Positions 22,287-29,027 of a DNA stretch of 29,245 nt are shown here, in pieces (position 1 is the first letter of the stretch; each line of letters opens with the position of its first letter). Made by a program: the position numbers and the translations under genes. Source of the DNA: a virus; the IMG/VR virus record IMGVR_UViG_3300009154_000203, positions 1 to 29,245 of that record; one strand, 5' to 3'. The notes beneath the pieces were generated by a model. That model was not told the DNA's origin. It saw only the letters and a list, made by a program, of their open reading frames with translations, and did not search any database.

Positions 22287-22448
22287 ATGCAAAACCCAAA
22301 AAAAGTGATGATTCAGGTCCCTGTGCCTGAGGATCTGTATTTGATGATTAAAGAGCGGGCGGATGAGACAGAGAGGTCCATCCCTAATTATGTCCGTACC
22401 ATCCTCAAGATGATGCATCCCGAGGAAATTGAGTCCGGAAACGAGTGA
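22287..22448 (+). CDS. Small ribbon-helix-helix protein
   Basis: A 53-aa protein almost entirely a RHH (CopG/Arc-type) fold: strand VMIQVPV (7-13), helix DLYLMIKERADETE (16-29), turn, and helix IPNYVRTILKMM (32-43). Dimers of such proteins bind short palindromes. The gene lies 3' of two inverted repeats (22168-22189, 22212-22259), and autoregulation is a reasonable inference. There is no clear Shine-Dalgarno sequence before it. Confidence 0.7.
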   Translation: MQNPKKVMIQVPVPEDLYLMIKERADETERSIPNYVRTILKMMHPEEIESGNE

Positions 22449-22472
22449 CGTAAAAAAATAGACAAACGTCCT

Positions 22473-22574
22473 ATGATTGCACTCTTTTTATTTTTGCTCT
22501 CAATCACGCTCTTGATCGGGCGGAACGAATTTTCCGAGATCATTGCAAAGGTTCTTCAACGTCTTTTCAAATGA
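22473..22574 (+). CDS. 33-aa membrane microprotein
   Basis: MIALFLFLLSITLLIGRN is a single membrane helix, followed by a charged amphipathic tail (EFSEIIAKVLQRLFK). The stop is shared with the next start (ATGA, 22571-22574). It is the first of a chain of coupled small ORFs. A membrane role is plausible; the function is unknown. No strong ribosome-binding site is visible, so confidence is moderate. Confidence 0.45.
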   Translation: MIALFLFLLSITLLIGRNEFSEIIAKVLQRLFK

Positions 22575-22726
22575 AGGACGAGACCCTTAAAGCTGCGCTC
22601 CGGTCGGTCGGTGTCCGGCCTTGGATGGCGTCTCAGGTGGTCGAGCCGGTGGCTTTACAGCCTTGGCATCTTCTTCTGCCTCGCCTCGATCTAGGATCCT
22701 TACGTCTGAGGAGGGCAAGGAAATGA
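22571..22726 (+). CDS. 51-aa unknown protein in coupled chain
   Basis: This basic, Leu/Arg-rich ORF overlaps both neighbours by ATGA (22571-22574 and 22723-22726). Its amino-acid content is unremarkable (KAALRSVGVRPWMASQVVEP, then Leu/Arg). Tight stop-start overlaps are the main support. It could be a non-functional spacer kept for translational coupling. Confidence 0.35.
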   Translation: MKDETLKAALRSVGVRPWMASQVVEPVALQPWHLLLPRLDLGSLRLRRARK

Positions 22727-22800
22727 ATGTGGACCAGACTTTTTTCCTTCTGGGATCAGTAGTTCTTTTGCTGGCGATTATAGCCTGCCGTCCACGCTGA
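22723..22800 (+). CDS. 25-aa membrane microprotein
   Basis: MNVDQTFFLLGSVVLLLAII is a single hydrophobic helix, ending ACRPR. The start overlaps the previous stop as ATGA and the stop overlaps the next ATG (TGATG, 22798-22802). It is similar in outline to the 33-aa microprotein upstream. Such short helices occur in small phage regulators of membrane processes, but no function can be assigned. Confidence 0.4.
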   Translation: MNVDQTFFLLGSVVLLLAIIACRPR

Positions 22801-23075
22801 TGACGATCCCCTCCCCTGTCATGGACAGCTTCCCGTGCTATCCCTGCGATCAGTATTATTCTCTCCATTCTCCGGCGTTATCCGAGCCGGTGGATGGTTA
22901 CATGCCAGTCTGTCTCTCGTGTTACCGTGAGATGACGGCTGCCGAGCAGCTTTGTTCTCTCCACTTGGGAATGATGGATGAGGTGCTCCGGGATCTGGAT
23001 CGTTCTCGGGTGGAGCTCTGGAAGATTCTGTGGTCGGCCAAGCAGTCCAAAAACTCCGAGGAGGTGCAATCATGA
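22800..23075 (+). CDS. Cys-pair (zinc-ribbon-like) small protein
   Basis: A 91-aa protein with two CxxC pairs, C13-x2-C16 (PCYPCD) and C38-x2-C41 (VCLSCYR), 22 residues apart, giving a likely zinc-binding knuckle. The C-terminal half is an acidic helix (MMDEVLRDLDRSRVELWKIL). It overlaps the next gene by ATGA. Zinc-ribbon proteins of this size often regulate transcription or replication in phages; the specific role is unknown. Confidence 0.6.
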   Translation: MTIPSPVMDSFPCYPCDQYYSLHSPALSEPVDGYMPVCLSCYREMTAAEQLCSLHLGMMDEVLRDLDRSRVELWKILWSAKQSKNSEEVQS

Positions 23076-23629
23076 TCTCCGGTTCCCCTCAGGCCGGTCA
23101 GGCTCAGTTCCTTAGGAATACGGAGTCGGCCTTTGGTCGTGAGGCCTCGGAGGCCTCTTACACTCCCGACATGGCTGCGGAGTGTGACTCTGAGGCTGAT
23201 GAGCTGGCGGAGGAGTTCTTCTGGTTTATCAAAAACAATATCCCGGCCTCGAAGATGCAGGTGGATTGGTTGGTGATGAAGGAGGTGATCTCCTGCGCCG
23301 GGCGCTGGGGGATCACCGTCCAGGAGCGGGAGCGAAAGAATATGGCGGGGCTGGCTTGGGAGATGCTGGGTCGGGTGATCGGGCTTCTACTGGGGGCGAA
23401 AAATCTGGCCGTGCAGGTGCATGCCCTCGCCTTTGCCGCGGGGCTCGATCAGCTCAATGGGCTTAAAAGTCAGGCGGAGGTGGCCCGGGAGTTGGGATGC
23501 ACCCGTGCGCTGATCTCTCACTATGTCGTGGGCTTCAGCGATCTGCTCCAGCTCCACATCACAAAGTTCCGGAAGACGGAATCGAGCCGTCCGACTTATT
23601 CGGCGGTCCAGTTGAAAAGAAATAACTAA
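23072..23629 (+). CDS. Helix-turn-helix DNA-binding protein
   Basis: A 185-aa protein with a C-terminal HTH at about residues 148-172 (SQAEVARELGCTRALISHYV), of the type found in sigma-like and Xre-like regulators (A-E-V-A-R-E-L-G...A-L-I-S). Residues 40-140 are helical, with an acidic start (SEADELAEEFFWFIKN). In an early region next to primase genes, it may act as a replication initiator or a transcription factor. No other domain was recognised. Confidence 0.65.
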   Translation: MISGSPQAGQAQFLRNTESAFGREASEASYTPDMAAECDSEADELAEEFFWFIKNNIPASKMQVDWLVMKEVISCAGRWGITVQERERKNMAGLAWEMLGRVIGLLLGAKNLAVQVHALAFAAGLDQLNGLKSQAEVARELGCTRALISHYVVGFSDLLQLHITKFRKTESSRPTYSAVQLKRNN

Positions 23630-23640
23630 CAAAAAAAATT

Positions 23641-24084
23641 ATGAATGATGCATTAACCGTAAAAAATTATTTTACTCCGGAGGGGTTGGCTCTTCCGGAG
23701 GTGTTGAGTGGGCAGGAGTTCTTTGAACTCGGGCGCCATATCAAGATGGCCAAGAAGCTTTCGGTCCAGTGGCTGAAGCAGTGGCGCAACTATGGTGAGA
23801 ACCAGTTTGGGGAGGAGTTTGTCCAGGATACGGAGGCCCAGATCGAACTGGATCTGGGGCTGGCGGCCCTCGAGGTGACCGAAAAGCCGACTCTCAACCC
23901 GAAGGATAAGTCCACTGCCATCGTGACGATCCAAGGCATCCGGCAATCCTTTGATCTCTGGCACCGGAAGATGGCTCCCCAGATCCCCGACTGGAGTCGG
24001 GATCAACGCAAAATGGCGGCAGAGCTGCTCCGTCCGATTGCGGAGGCTTACGATAAGCTCCTTTGGCTGGAAGAAAACAAGTAA
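23641..24084 (+). CDS. Unknown early protein
   Basis: A 147-aa, helix-rich protein with Trp-containing segments (KKLSVQWLKQWRNYGENQFG; RQSFDLWHRKMAPQIPDW) and an acidic centre (AQIELDLGLAALEVTEKP). It begins 11 nt after the HTH gene, after an AT-rich AACAAAAAAAATT with no Shine-Dalgarno sequence. No known motif. The context (HTH protein, Cys-cluster protein and primase) suggests a role in early replication. Confidence 0.6.
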   Translation: MNDALTVKNYFTPEGLALPEVLSGQEFFELGRHIKMAKKLSVQWLKQWRNYGENQFGEEFVQDTEAQIELDLGLAALEVTEKPTLNPKDKSTAIVTIQGIRQSFDLWHRKMAPQIPDWSRDQRKMAAELLRPIAEAYDKLLWLEENK

Positions 24085-24085
24085 T

Positions 24086-24382
24086 ATGGAAAACAAAGAT
24101 TATGAATCCCAGCGTCGGGAGAAAAACATTCTCAAGGATAAAAAGACGCTTTCTTTAGATTTCAGCGCAAAAGAAGAATCTGAAAAATCTTTGGAAAAGT
24201 TCCCTGTTTGTAAGAGTTGCCGTTATTTTTATGATTCTGCTGGGAGTTGGGGAGAATGTCATAGGAATGCTCCAAGTCCTCTTCTTTATTCTCCAGAAGA
24301 TAAAGAAATCCTAAAAACTTTAGTTTTGTGGCCTTCCGTTAATGAGGATGAATGGTGTGGCGAATGGAAGGAGGTTTCCTAA
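24086..24382 (+). CDS. CxxC / HRxxP / WCGE motif small protein
   Basis: A 98-aa protein with C42-x2-C45 (CKSCRYF), then G-x-C58-HRNAP, then a final WPSVNEDEW-C91-GEW. This combination recurs in a widespread family of small bacterial and phage proteins that bind zinc or an iron-sulfur centre through four cysteines; the WPxV-x3-DWCGE end is its hallmark. The exact role is unknown. Its Lys/Glu-rich start and AT-rich codons (AAA, GAA, TTA, AAT) differ from neighbouring GC-rich genes, hinting at separate origin. The frame is open from 23951, but the ATG at 24086, 2 nt after the upstream stop, is preferred. Confidence 0.72.
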   Translation: MENKDYESQRREKNILKDKKTLSLDFSAKEESEKSLEKFPVCKSCRYFYDSAGSWGECHRNAPSPLLYSPEDKEILKTLVLWPSVNEDEWCGEWKEVS

Positions 24383-24645
24383 TGGACGCTCTGGTCATGG
24401 AACTGTCCGACAAGTCGGCTGCGCTGAAGAAGTCGGTGGAGGCTTTGGTGGAGGAAATCAAGCGCATCCGGGCGGCTTCCCAGCATGTGATCGATAAGTC
24501 TTCGTTCTCAAGTCATGACGCTGTCGCCGATCTGGGGAAGGCTATTCGGCATCTCCAGATCGAGCTCGATAAATTCGCCCCCTCGAAAGATCCCGTCGTG
24601 GTTGGGGTCATTGGAAGAAAAGCCAAGAATTCCACCCGTCACTAA
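24382..24645 (+). CDS. Coiled-coil small protein
   Basis: An 87-aa protein starting in the previous stop (TAATG) with GGAAGGAGG, a strong Shine-Dalgarno sequence, a few nt upstream. The first half is a coiled coil (SDKSAALKKSVEALVEEIKR, then IRAASQHVID), and a second helix follows (DAVADLGKAIRHLQIELDKF). It ends in a basic patch (GRKAKNSTRH). It is likely oligomeric and may bind DNA or partner with the primase; unproven. Confidence 0.55.
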   Translation: MDALVMELSDKSAALKKSVEALVEEIKRIRAASQHVIDKSSFSSHDAVADLGKAIRHLQIELDKFAPSKDPVVVGVIGRKAKNSTRH

Positions 24646-24849
24646 ATGAATCCGGATCCCAAGATGAATGGGCAAATCACGTCGCTCCGGCCTGCTGGCG
24701 ACGAGGCAGGCGTGGCGATCCCCAATGATGGTCTGACATTCCGAGATGTGAATGAGGCGTGTGATCGCTTCTTTGCAAAACGGAAGATGATTCAGGTCTT
24801 CCGCTTTTCTTTCGGCTCGATCAAGGGGATCGGAGAGAAATCCAAATGA
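24646..24849 (+). CDS. 67-aa unknown protein before primase
   Basis: It starts at the base after the preceding stop (TAA-ATG) and overlaps the primase start as ATGA (24846-24849), so both edges are coupled. Its sequence (LTFRDVNEACDRFFAKRKMI) contains one amphipathic helix. No motif is recognised. Context suggests early replication. Confidence 0.5.
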   Translation: MNPDPKMNGQITSLRPAGDEAGVAIPNDGLTFRDVNEACDRFFAKRKMIQVFRFSFGSIKGIGEKSK

Positions 24850-26039
24850 AGCTTTCGATCCAAGAACGGGCGTCCCGATATGTTGCCCGGATGGATGCCG
24901 CGGTGGCTGGATCCGGTGGCCATGATGCGACCTTCGCCGTGGCCGTGGCGCTGGTGCATGGATTTGCCCTGGGGGAGTCGGATGCGATGTCCCTGATGCA
25001 GGAATACAATGCCAGGTGTGCTCCTCCTTGGTCGCCTCGCGATCTCTCCTATAAGCTCCGGTCGGCGGCCAACTCGGGCTCTCCTCGAGGGAGTGGCTAT
25101 CTGATCGGGGACTCCAAACGTCCTGAAAATTATCCTTTTCAGTATCAAGCACATCCTCCTCAGGAGAAGGTGACTTTCGATCCGGATGCTCTTGCCTTGA
25201 TGGCGGGAGATTTCCGGCCCCGTCTGGATTGGTTCGCCAATCGTTCCTATGCGGATCCCTCCCTGTTAAGTTCGGCAGATTTACTTCACCTGCTCTATGC
25301 GGGGGAGAAGGTGTTGATTTTCTCGGATGATCGCTCTCAGGGGCAGGCTCTCTGGCCTGATGAGCCAATCCCGTCAAACGGCAACCGTGGGATGTGGTAT
25401 CTCTCCAATCCGGTCGATGGGAAGGAATATCCGAATCCTCGCACGGGCAAGATGTCGCGTCGCTCGGAGGAGTCGGTGACAAAATGGAAGTTTGCTCTCT
25501 TGGAATCCGATGAGGCTGATCCGCGCATTTGGCTGGGGGCTTTGGCCAAGTCTCCCTTGCCGATCGCCGCAATCTACTCTTCGGGCGGTCGCTCCGTTCA
25601 TGCTCTGGTGCGTGTGCCGGGATCTGGAGGGCCAATGGCTTCGCTCTCGGGTCCCTCCTCGAAGATTGAGTGGGATGCCTGGGCTCGGTCTCAAAAGCCG
25701 CATCTGGCACGGATGGGGGCTGATCCGAAGGCGCTGACTGCCGTCCGTCTGACCCGGCTGCCCCAGCAGTGGCGGCCTGAGAAGTCTGCGCTCCAAAAGC
25801 TGATCTATGTGAATCCGACTCCTTTCGGGGAACGGATCCTCGATCGGGCTCCTTTGCGGGATGTGCTCCGGGAGGCCGTGGATGCGGCAAAAGGGGCGAT
25901 CGTGTCGGAGGATGTCTCCTTGATGGAGGCGGCTGCCGAGAGGCTCCAGTTTTACATCGCAATGAACCCCAAATTCCCCGCGATGGTCGAGGAACTACGA
26001 CAGGATGCACAGGTGATCCGGGATCTCTCCCACCGGTAG
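24846..26039 (+). CDS. Primase, archaeo-eukaryotic (AEP) type
   Basis: A 397-aa protein. The N-terminal about 90 residues (SRYVARMDAAVAGSGGHDAT; PWSPRDLSYKLRSA) are a helical domain that commonly precedes phage AEP primases and resembles the PriCT/DNA-binding segment. The catalytic region carries E220-S221-D222 in FALLESDEADPRIW, the acidic metal-binding motif, and S246-G-G-R-S-V-H252 in SGGRSVHALVRV, the sGGxGxH-type motif that holds the nucleotide. The C-terminal third is helical. It would make primers for the helicase encoded downstream. No DNA polymerase is visible in the window, so host polymerase is likely used. Confidence 0.82.
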   Translation: MKLSIQERASRYVARMDAAVAGSGGHDATFAVAVALVHGFALGESDAMSLMQEYNARCAPPWSPRDLSYKLRSAANSGSPRGSGYLIGDSKRPENYPFQYQAHPPQEKVTFDPDALALMAGDFRPRLDWFANRSYADPSLLSSADLLHLLYAGEKVLIFSDDRSQGQALWPDEPIPSNGNRGMWYLSNPVDGKEYPNPRTGKMSRRSEESVTKWKFALLESDEADPRIWLGALAKSPLPIAAIYSSGGRSVHALVRVPGSGGPMASLSGPSSKIEWDAWARSQKPHLARMGADPKALTAVRLTRLPQQWRPEKSALQKLIYVNPTPFGERILDRAPLRDVLREAVDAAKGAIVSEDVSLMEAAAERLQFYIAMNPKFPAMVEELRQDAQVIRDLSHR

Positions 26040-26068
26040 TGGTCGGAGAAATCACTATTTTTTCAAGA

Positions 26069-26075
26069 TTTGACT
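26069..26075 (+). promoter_or_regulatory. TTTGACT element, 21 nt before ATG 26097
   Basis: TTTGACT differs from TTTGACA by one base and lies 21 nt before the ATG, outside the usual window. The TTG is in frame (possible start at 26070). Doubtful member of the set. Confidence 0.25.
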
Positions 26076-26096
26076 GACTCTAAGAACTCACACGCT

Positions 26097-26582
26097 ATGA
26101 CTGATAAGATTGCCCCAAATCCTGAAGAGGAGGAAATTTTCCTTCCCCAGATCGAGCTGCCCCGGGTGGGGCGGATCCTGAGTGAATTTGCCAGGGAGGT
26201 GGGTCAGGTGATGAGCCAGAACGGGGTCTTCCTTCAAGATGGCCTGCCGGTTGTCCTGGAGCCTCGCACCGATAGGATGACTCCCCTCACCCCGGCCTGC
26301 TTCCGAACTTATGCCGAAAAGAATCTGAGGACGATCAAGGTCGTGAAACGAGCTCACACTGATGAGAAAGGAAACAGCTCGTCCACTTATGTGGGGGAGC
26401 CGGACTCGATGAACAAGATGCAGGCAGAGGCCGTCCTGACGTCGCATCAGTTCCTCGAGCTCCAGAGGCCGCTGCGGAGGATCTCACGGGTGCCGCTGCC
26501 GATCTTTAAGAATGGGGAGCTGACCCTTCAGACTTCGGGATATGACCCGGATACCAAGATCCTCGTGAAGGAGTCCGCATGA
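26097..26582 (+). CDS. N-terminal half of split phage helicase (putative)
   Basis: A 161-aa protein, LPQIELPRVGRILSEFAR then LTPACFRTYAEKNLRTIKV and QFLELQRPLRRISRVPLPIF. I recognise this region as the kind that precedes the AAA+ helicase core in single-chain phage helicases, ending in a G-Y-D-P-x-T-K-I segment (SGYDPDTKI). Here it stops after 161 aa, and the helicase core is a separate gene 1.15 kb downstream (27737-28840). Either the protein is really two-part, or a cassette has split an originally single gene. It overlaps the next gene by ATGA. Confidence 0.5.
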   Translation: MTDKIAPNPEEEEIFLPQIELPRVGRILSEFAREVGQVMSQNGVFLQDGLPVVLEPRTDRMTPLTPACFRTYAEKNLRTIKVVKRAHTDEKGNSSSTYVGEPDSMNKMQAEAVLTSHQFLELQRPLRRISRVPLPIFKNGELTLQTSGYDPDTKILVKESA

Positions 26583-26585
26583 AAA
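26568..26585 (+). repeat. 18-nt start-region repeat, copy 1
   Basis: AAGGAGTCCGCATGAAAA recurs at 26879-26896 with one mismatch (AAGGAGGCCGCATGAAAA). Each copy carries the ribosome-binding site, the stop of one gene and the ATG of the next. The two copies bracket the first cassette gene, which suggests a duplication event. Confidence 0.8.
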
Positions 26586-26893
26586 TCATAACCCGCGTCC
26601 GCGACTGCATCCGCCCAAAATGGTGGCATGGGCATTGTTATTTTGACCACACCACCCGCGAGGTGGTCATGGCCCCGATTGGCCTGCACCTCATCATTCG
26701 GGCATGGTGGAGCTTTTGCGTCCGATATTGGCGTTGGGCATGGGGCCCGTGCTTCCTCGATGCCTACATCCGAGATTTGATGGAAATCAGAGCTGAAAAT
26801 TCCAAGCTAATAAGAAATATCGCTTGGATGGATGTAGAAAACCGAATCTTGCGTGCTGAGGTTCTTAAACATGCAGGCAAGGAGGCCGCATGA
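26579..26893 (+). CDS. Trp-rich small protein, cassette gene 1
   Basis: A 104-aa protein rich in Trp, Arg and Cys in its first half (RPKWWHGHCYFDHTTREVVM, then AWWSFCVRYWRWAWGP, a possible membrane or stacking segment) with a coiled-coil tail (IRAENSKLIRNIAWMDVENRI). AAGGAG lies shortly before the ATG, and both ends overlap neighbours by ATGA. Its amino-acid make-up differs strongly from the flanking replication genes. The function is unknown. Confidence 0.5.
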   Translation: MKIITRVRDCIRPKWWHGHCYFDHTTREVVMAPIGLHLIIRAWWSFCVRYWRWAWGPCFLDAYIRDLMEIRAENSKLIRNIAWMDVENRILRAEVLKHAGKEAA

Positions 26894-26896
26894 AAA
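26879..26896 (+). repeat. 18-nt start-region repeat, copy 2
   Basis: AAGGAGGCCGCATGAAAA, one mismatch from 26568-26585. It spans the start of cassette gene 2. Confidence 0.8.
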
Positions 26897-27141
26897 AACT
26901 GATCTGTTTTATCTTGGGGCATGATCTCGGGTGGGATGGAACCTACAACCGCGAACGGAAAGCTTGTGAGTTGCTTGATAATGAAGCACTCGCCTCTTCG
27001 CCACAGGAACCAGTTATCAAGGATTCCTTGATAACTGAACCCACTCCCGAAATGTGCTTTAGCGAGGAGTTGAAAAACGAGGTCGCAAGGCTTTTTGAGC
27101 AGTTGAACCGAGCAGTAGAGATTGCAGATGAAATCAAATGA
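26890..27141 (+). CDS. Cassette gene 2, DGTYNR-motif protein
   Basis: An 83-aa protein. It opens with a short hydrophobic helix (KKLICFILGHDLG) and then WDGTYNRERKACELLDNEAL, a segment repeated near the end of cassette gene 3 as PDGTYNRGREACELLAKEAL. It continues KNEVARLFEQLNRAVEIADE, sharing the NEVARL element with gene 3. Both genes end ...GAAATCAAATGAC, with the next ATG in the stop. The shared ends suggest that one arose from the other by duplication. The function is unknown. Confidence 0.5.
   Translation: MKKLICFILGHDLGWDGTYNRERKACELLDNEALASSPQEPVIKDSLITEPTPEMCFSEELKNEVARLFEQLNRAVEIADEIK
27076..27092 (+). repeat. Dispersed coil repeat (AACGAGGTCGCAAGGCT), copy 1 of 4
   Basis: This 17-mer recurs in forms at 27261-27285, 27504-27528 and 27609-27633 (longer consensus AACGAGGTCGCAAGGCTCCG then TGAGG). 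It encodes NEVARL(R)-type coiled-coil units. DNA identity is higher than protein need would explain, which suggests recent internal duplication. Confidence 0.75.
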
Positions 27142-27740
27142 CCACTAAAACCATGACACCAAAAAACACGATGGTTCTCTGCCCCTGCCCTCGTTGTTAT
27201 CTTGGGGCGCACGATCAACCAGAGCTTGCTGAAAAATATCGTCGAGTTGCGGAGTTACAGACTGAGGCCGCAAGGCTCCGTGAGGAAGTTGATTTATTAA
27301 AGGCGGCAAACTCGGATGTTCGCAGAATTGCAGACGAGCGAAACAAGGCAGAGAAAGAAATTAAGGACATTCGAGCTGCGTTGGGGGATGATGGAAGAAG
27401 AACTCATAGGATCTATTTCGAGCGTCATGCCGAAGGGCAAGATCCCGCAGGGACGATTTGGGAACACGCTGACAAGTTGCAAAGGGAACTCGCTGAAAAA
27501 ACCAACGAGGTCGCAAAGCTCCGCAAAGAAAATAACGAATTTTTGCTATCTGAAGCGGCTTTATCGGAAGAGTTGAAGATTTCTGATGATTGGCTAAGGC
27601 ATACACGCAACGAGGTCGCAAGGCTCCGTGAGGCGCTTCAACTGATTGCTTGCCCAGAGCGACCAGACGGAACTTACAACAGAGGTAGAGAAGCGTGCGA
27701 GTTACTCGCTAAAGAGGCACTCAAAGCTGAAATCAAATGA
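27138..27740 (+). CDS. Cassette gene 3, coiled-coil protein with Cys cluster
   Basis: A 200-aa protein. C15-x-C17-x2-C20 (CPCPRC) lies at the N-terminus, followed by long coiled-coil stretches (ELAEKYRRVAELQTEAARLR; RELAEKTNEVAKLRKENNEF). It carries several copies of NEVARLRE, and ends with the DGTYNRGREACELL segment also found in cassette gene 2. It overlaps the helicase gene by ATGA. It might act as a structural adaptor for the replication complex or be a mobile filler; no function is established. Confidence 0.5.
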   Translation: MTTKTMTPKNTMVLCPCPRCYLGAHDQPELAEKYRRVAELQTEAARLREEVDLLKAANSDVRRIADERNKAEKEIKDIRAALGDDGRRTHRIYFERHAEGQDPAGTIWEHADKLQRELAEKTNEVAKLRKENNEFLLSEAALSEELKISDDWLRHTRNEVARLREALQLIACPERPDGTYNRGREACELLAKEALKAEIK

Positions 27741-28840
27741 CTTACGATTTCATGCCCAAAGAGGTGGCGGTTGATTACCTTGCAGATCTCCTTCACGAGT
27801 TTCCTTTTGCCGATGATGGGGGGAGATCGCTCTCATGCCAGATTGCGGCAATGATGACACGGTTTGCCGTGTCGCTCTTGCCTGAACAAGCTCAAGTCCC
27901 GATGGTGATCTGGAATGCGAATGGACCCGCTGCCGGGAAATCGCTTCTTGCGATGGTGGTCGAGATCCCAGTGAGGGGGTTTGCCTCGATGAGGTCCTTC
28001 CCAGAGGATAAGGAGGAGCTGGAAAAGGTGCTGGCTTCTGAGGTGCTGGCAGGGAGTGACTCGATTATCTTTGATAATATCAAGGACAAGGTAGACTCCG
28101 CTTACCTGGAGCAGTTTGCGACCTCCTCCGTGGTCTCGGTGCGTCGGCTGGGCTCGTCCGCAAAGTATGAGGTGGCCAAGCAGACGATGGTGATGATGAC
28201 GTCGAATCAGGCCGAGGTATCAAGCGATATCGCTCGCCGGTCTATCTTTGTTGATCTCTTTCAGAAGGAGGCGGATCCTCAGGCCCGTAAGATCGAGAGG
28301 CCGATGGGCGCTGAATACCTGGCGCGTCCAGAGATTCGCTTCCAAATTCTCTCGGCTCTTTGGTCTCTGATTGTGGCTTGGGATAAGGGAGGTCGTCCTC
28401 CGTGTTCGTCCAGGCTGGCGGGCTTCGATGATTGGGCTCGGGTGATTGCTGGGATCGTTGAGTTCTCTGGGTTCGGTGATCCGTTGCTAAAACCTGACAG
28501 TGAGGACTTCGGAGATCCGGATGCCGGCGATATGCGTGATCTGGTGAAGGCGCTCGCCGAGGGGGTCTTTCAAGACGGTCTGGAGTTCCGCTGCCGAGAG
28601 GGGATTAGCTTCGATGATGTGATCTGGATCTGCCGACAGCGTGGCCTTTTCGATGAGCTCATCAAGGGGAAGGTAGATCGGGAGACAAAGGAGTTTGAGA
28701 TCTACCAATCGAGCAGAGGGAAGATGTCCAAGCTGTTCGCTCGTTACAATGGCCGAGTTTTCCGTTTGGGAGAGGATCTTGGAACGATTAAGTTAGAACG
28801 AGTCGGTGGGAAAAATGAGCGGAAGTGGCGCGTTAGTTAG
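27737..28840 (+). CDS. AAA+ helicase core (SF3-like), C-terminal half
   Basis: A 367-aa protein. Walker A is G63-P-A-A-G67-K68-S69 (NANGPAAGKSLLA), Walker B is D113-N114 (DSIIFDNIKD), sensor 1 is N157 (MMTSNQAEVSSD), and R167/R168 (DIARRSIFVDL) is the likely arginine finger. The N-terminal YDFMPKEVAVDYLADLLHEF then FPFADDGGRSLSCQIAAM is a block usually internal in phage helicases, before the ATPase. The C-terminal domain is helical, ending in ERVGGKNERKWRVS. The product would unwind the phage origin with the AEP primase upstream. Absence of the usual N-terminal domain here and its presence as a separate gene upstream supports a split. Confidence 0.82.
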   Translation: MTYDFMPKEVAVDYLADLLHEFPFADDGGRSLSCQIAAMMTRFAVSLLPEQAQVPMVIWNANGPAAGKSLLAMVVEIPVRGFASMRSFPEDKEELEKVLASEVLAGSDSIIFDNIKDKVDSAYLEQFATSSVVSVRRLGSSAKYEVAKQTMVMMTSNQAEVSSDIARRSIFVDLFQKEADPQARKIERPMGAEYLARPEIRFQILSALWSLIVAWDKGGRPPCSSRLAGFDDWARVIAGIVEFSGFGDPLLKPDSEDFGDPDAGDMRDLVKALAEGVFQDGLEFRCREGISFDDVIWICRQRGLFDELIKGKVDRETKEFEIYQSSRGKMSKLFARYNGRVFRLGEDLGTIKLERVGGKNERKWRVS

Positions 28841-28859
28841 AACCCAATAACTTATTTTC

Positions 28860-28895
28860 AACCCCGATCTGGCGTTTGCTTGGTCGGGGTTTTTT
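28860..28895 (+). terminator. Rho-independent terminator after helicase gene
   Basis: An 8-bp stem (AACCCCGA / TCGGGGTT) encloses a 16-nt loop and runs into six T residues. It ends the early operon 20 nt after the helicase stop. Confidence 0.85.
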
Positions 28896-28939
28896 CGTTT
28901 AACCAATCGTCCCACACCCTTGGTTGATCGGATTTTTTA

Positions 28940-28954
28940 GGACGGTCACCGTCC
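28940..28954. promoter_or_regulatory. Perfect palindrome GGACGGTCACCGTCC, copy 1
   Basis: Arms GGACGGT/ACCGTCC around a central C. A second copy lies 73 bp away with G at the centre. Likely a binding site for a dimeric protein. Confidence 0.75.
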
Positions 28955-29012
28955 CGAAAAGCCAATAGTTGTGATTAAAAAGGGAATGGGGGGTTTTGAT
29001 TCTTTGGGTTTA

Positions 29013-29027
29013 GGACGGTGACCGTCC
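29013..29027. promoter_or_regulatory. Perfect palindrome GGACGGTGACCGTCC, copy 2
   Basis: Same arms as copy 1, with one extra flanking pair (A 29012 with T 29028). The two sites are seven helical turns apart (73 bp), allowing two dimers on the same DNA face. Confidence 0.75.

Noticed and set aside
24508-26055. 515-aa minus-strand ORF
   Set aside because: It is antisense to the well-supported primase gene, very rich in Pro/Arg/Ser, and has no recognisable domain. Long antisense frames are expected in GC-rich coding DNA.
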